DNA of 6,073 nucleotides, from positions 1 to 6,073 of the forward strand of contig CAYPWF010000121.1 in the NCBI GenBank assembly GCA_964414345.1, in the 5' to 3' direction. Shown here in pieces: positions 5,470-6,073 of the stretch (the stretch's first letter is position 1; each line of letters opens with the position of its first letter). Source of the stretch: Desulfocorpusculum sp964414345. Its GTDB lineage: Bacteria > Desulfobacterota > Desulfocorpusculales > Desulfocorpusculum. The notes below the pieces were generated by a model. It did no database searches and was not told the DNA's origin. It was given only the letters and a program-made list of their open reading frames with translations. The position numbers were made by a program, and so were the translations under genes.

Positions 5470-5836
5470 GAGCGACCATCATACAGGGCGATCCCCCTCA
5501 AGAGCGCGGCCTTGCCAGGATGAGCCTCAAGTCTTCAGGGCCTATCTCATTCTCCGCAATCTGGCGCTTTTCCATCCAGCACAATGTCAGGGGGACATGG
5601 AGGGAAGTGGATTGCCCCAGCTGCCGAGAATATGATATTGTCCGAACCAAAGAGAAGGGAGCAGGATCCTTAAATGTCCTTTTGGGAATGCTTGAGGGAA
5701 TTACCGTGTGCAGCCCCCTGGTCCATGGGATAAGAAGGCCCTAGCTAGGTCCCCAGCCCAGACCTGCCGCACTTCCCGGGGAGGTTGCGGGCCCAAGCTT
5801 CTCAGGTCTTGCGCTAACAGTATGGAGAAGTCGGTC
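5470..5836. other. Stretch without a convincing gene
   Basis: Several open frames cross this stretch on both strands, but none combines a ribosome-binding site, a recognisable motif and sensible length. The minus strand keeps short protein-like pieces, MEKRQIAENEIGPEDLRLIL (from 5575) and GKAALLRGIALYDGRS, in different frames leading towards the ORF at 5302-5469. This suggests old coding sequence in decay. No clear promoter for the downstream pair was found. Confidence 0.4.
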
Positions 5837-6034
5837 ATGATGGAGGATAAGGTTCTCTTGAGGACTTCACCACCGGGGGGGGTTGTGGACAACGCTTCTT
5901 GGAATAGCGAGGAGGGTGTGGATTTGACCCTCATCAGGTGGATGTTATCCCTGACACCCACCGAGCGGCTCGAAGTGCTCCAGGACACACTGCATTCCAT
6001 TGCGAGGCTCAAGGGTGAGCAAACCGAGGACTGA
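5837..6034 (+). CDS. Small protein, likely antitoxin-type partner of the downstream gene
   Basis: From ATG 5837 the product is 65 residues: MMEDKVLLRTSPPGG, a variable linker, then the compact conserved-looking core GVDLTLIRWMLSLTPTERLE and VLQDTLHSIARLKGEQ. I recall similar small proteins (DLxLIRWMLSLTPxERLxxLQ) encoded just ahead of a nucleotidyltransferase-like gene in deltaproteobacteria, an arrangement like a toxin-antitoxin pair. GGAG at 5824-5827 is spaced nine bases from this ATG. ATG 5822 (70 residues, no ribosome-binding site) and ATG 5840 are alternatives. Its 3' end overlaps the next gene by 20 bases, which indicates coupled translation. Antitoxin function is inferred from size and context, not from a known motif. 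Confidence 0.65.
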   Translation: MMEDKVLLRTSPPGGVVDNASWNSEEGVDLTLIRWMLSLTPTERLEVLQDTLHSIARLKGEQTED

Positions 6035-6073
6035 TTTCGGCGCCATCCTACGCACCCTCGTGGACTCGGGTGT
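6015..6073 (+). CDS. Start of a nucleotidyltransferase-like gene (possible toxin), cut by the window edge
   Basis: A GTG at 6015-6017 opens a frame running to the window end: MSKPRTDFGAILRTLVDSGV (GTG read as Met). GCGAGG a few bases upstream can serve as ribosome-binding site, and the start lies within the preceding gene. FxxILRTLVDSGV is the usual opening of small nucleotidyltransferase-fold proteins that continue with FVLVGGxAxxLHG, the G-G substrate loop, but that part is not in the window. Only 19 full codons are visible, so the family assignment is tentative and rests on recall plus the gene pairing. Confidence 0.5.
   Translation, partial: MSKPRTDFGAILRTLVDSG

Noticed and set aside
643..5569. 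Shared AAGCGCCAGATT (minus strand) near 643-654 and 5557-5568, suggesting a dispersed repeat
   Set aside because: Only 12 identical bases with no extended similarity; one or two such matches are expected by chance in 6 kb on both strands.
5520..5744. Plus-strand open frame with CPSC motif
   Set aside because: No ribosome-binding site, a single CxxC that is not followed by a second pair, and the opposite strand looks more protein-like.
5708..5836. Upstream extension of the small antitoxin-like ORF
   Set aside because: The added residues are low in hydrophobic structure, no ribosome-binding site precedes 5708, and the GGAG at 5824 fits the later ATG.

Overview
The window (about 56% GC by eye) looks like bacterial chromosome, most likely from a deltaproteobacterial lineage (Desulfobacterota in the broad sense). 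This is inferred from the gene content: a Fur regulator, a feoB / zinc-ribbon / feoA arrangement, a small c-type cytochrome, and a toxin-antitoxin-like gene pair. No RNA gene, CRISPR array or intact insertion sequence is visible.

Left flank (1-720, minus strand). A VapB/AbrB-type antitoxin gene runs off the left edge, with a good sigma70-like promoter. Right behind that promoter (about 308-720) lies a decayed REP-associated tyrosine transposase (RAYT, IS200-like Y1 family). It is readable only by moving through several frames, and the part that should hold the HUH catalytic motif is missing.

Core (about 780-5214, plus strand): a ferrous-iron uptake cluster. A Fur-family repressor is followed by FeoB, a 57-residue seven-cysteine zinc-ribbon protein, FeoA with an N-terminal extension, an outer-membrane beta-barrel-like protein, and a secreted monoheme c-type cytochrome. 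The feoB, zinc-ribbon and feoA genes overlap at ATGA junctions, and the next gene follows after 11 bases, so translation is probably coupled. The fur gene and feoB are each preceded by a similar 21-bp imperfect inverted repeat (AATTG-N11-CAAT), the best candidate for the regulator's own operator. As given, feoB carries two single-base losses within about 45 bases and the cytochrome gene carries one extra base just after its signal peptide. Flanking protein sequence is otherwise well preserved, so these are either sequence errors or very recent mutations.

Right flank (5215-6073). A perfect 16-bp hairpin closes the iron cluster. The stop codon of a short minus-strand ORF of unknown family lies at its loop. 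A stretch without a convincing gene follows to about 5836. The window ends with a small plus-strand ORF and the start of an overlapping second gene, which together resemble an antitoxin / nucleotidyltransferase-type pair.

Working model (inference): when ferrous iron is scarce, Fur releases the two operators and FeoB/FeoA with the zinc-ribbon protein move Fe(II) across the inner membrane. The outer-membrane protein and periplasmic cytochrome may help iron entry or redox handling in the envelope.
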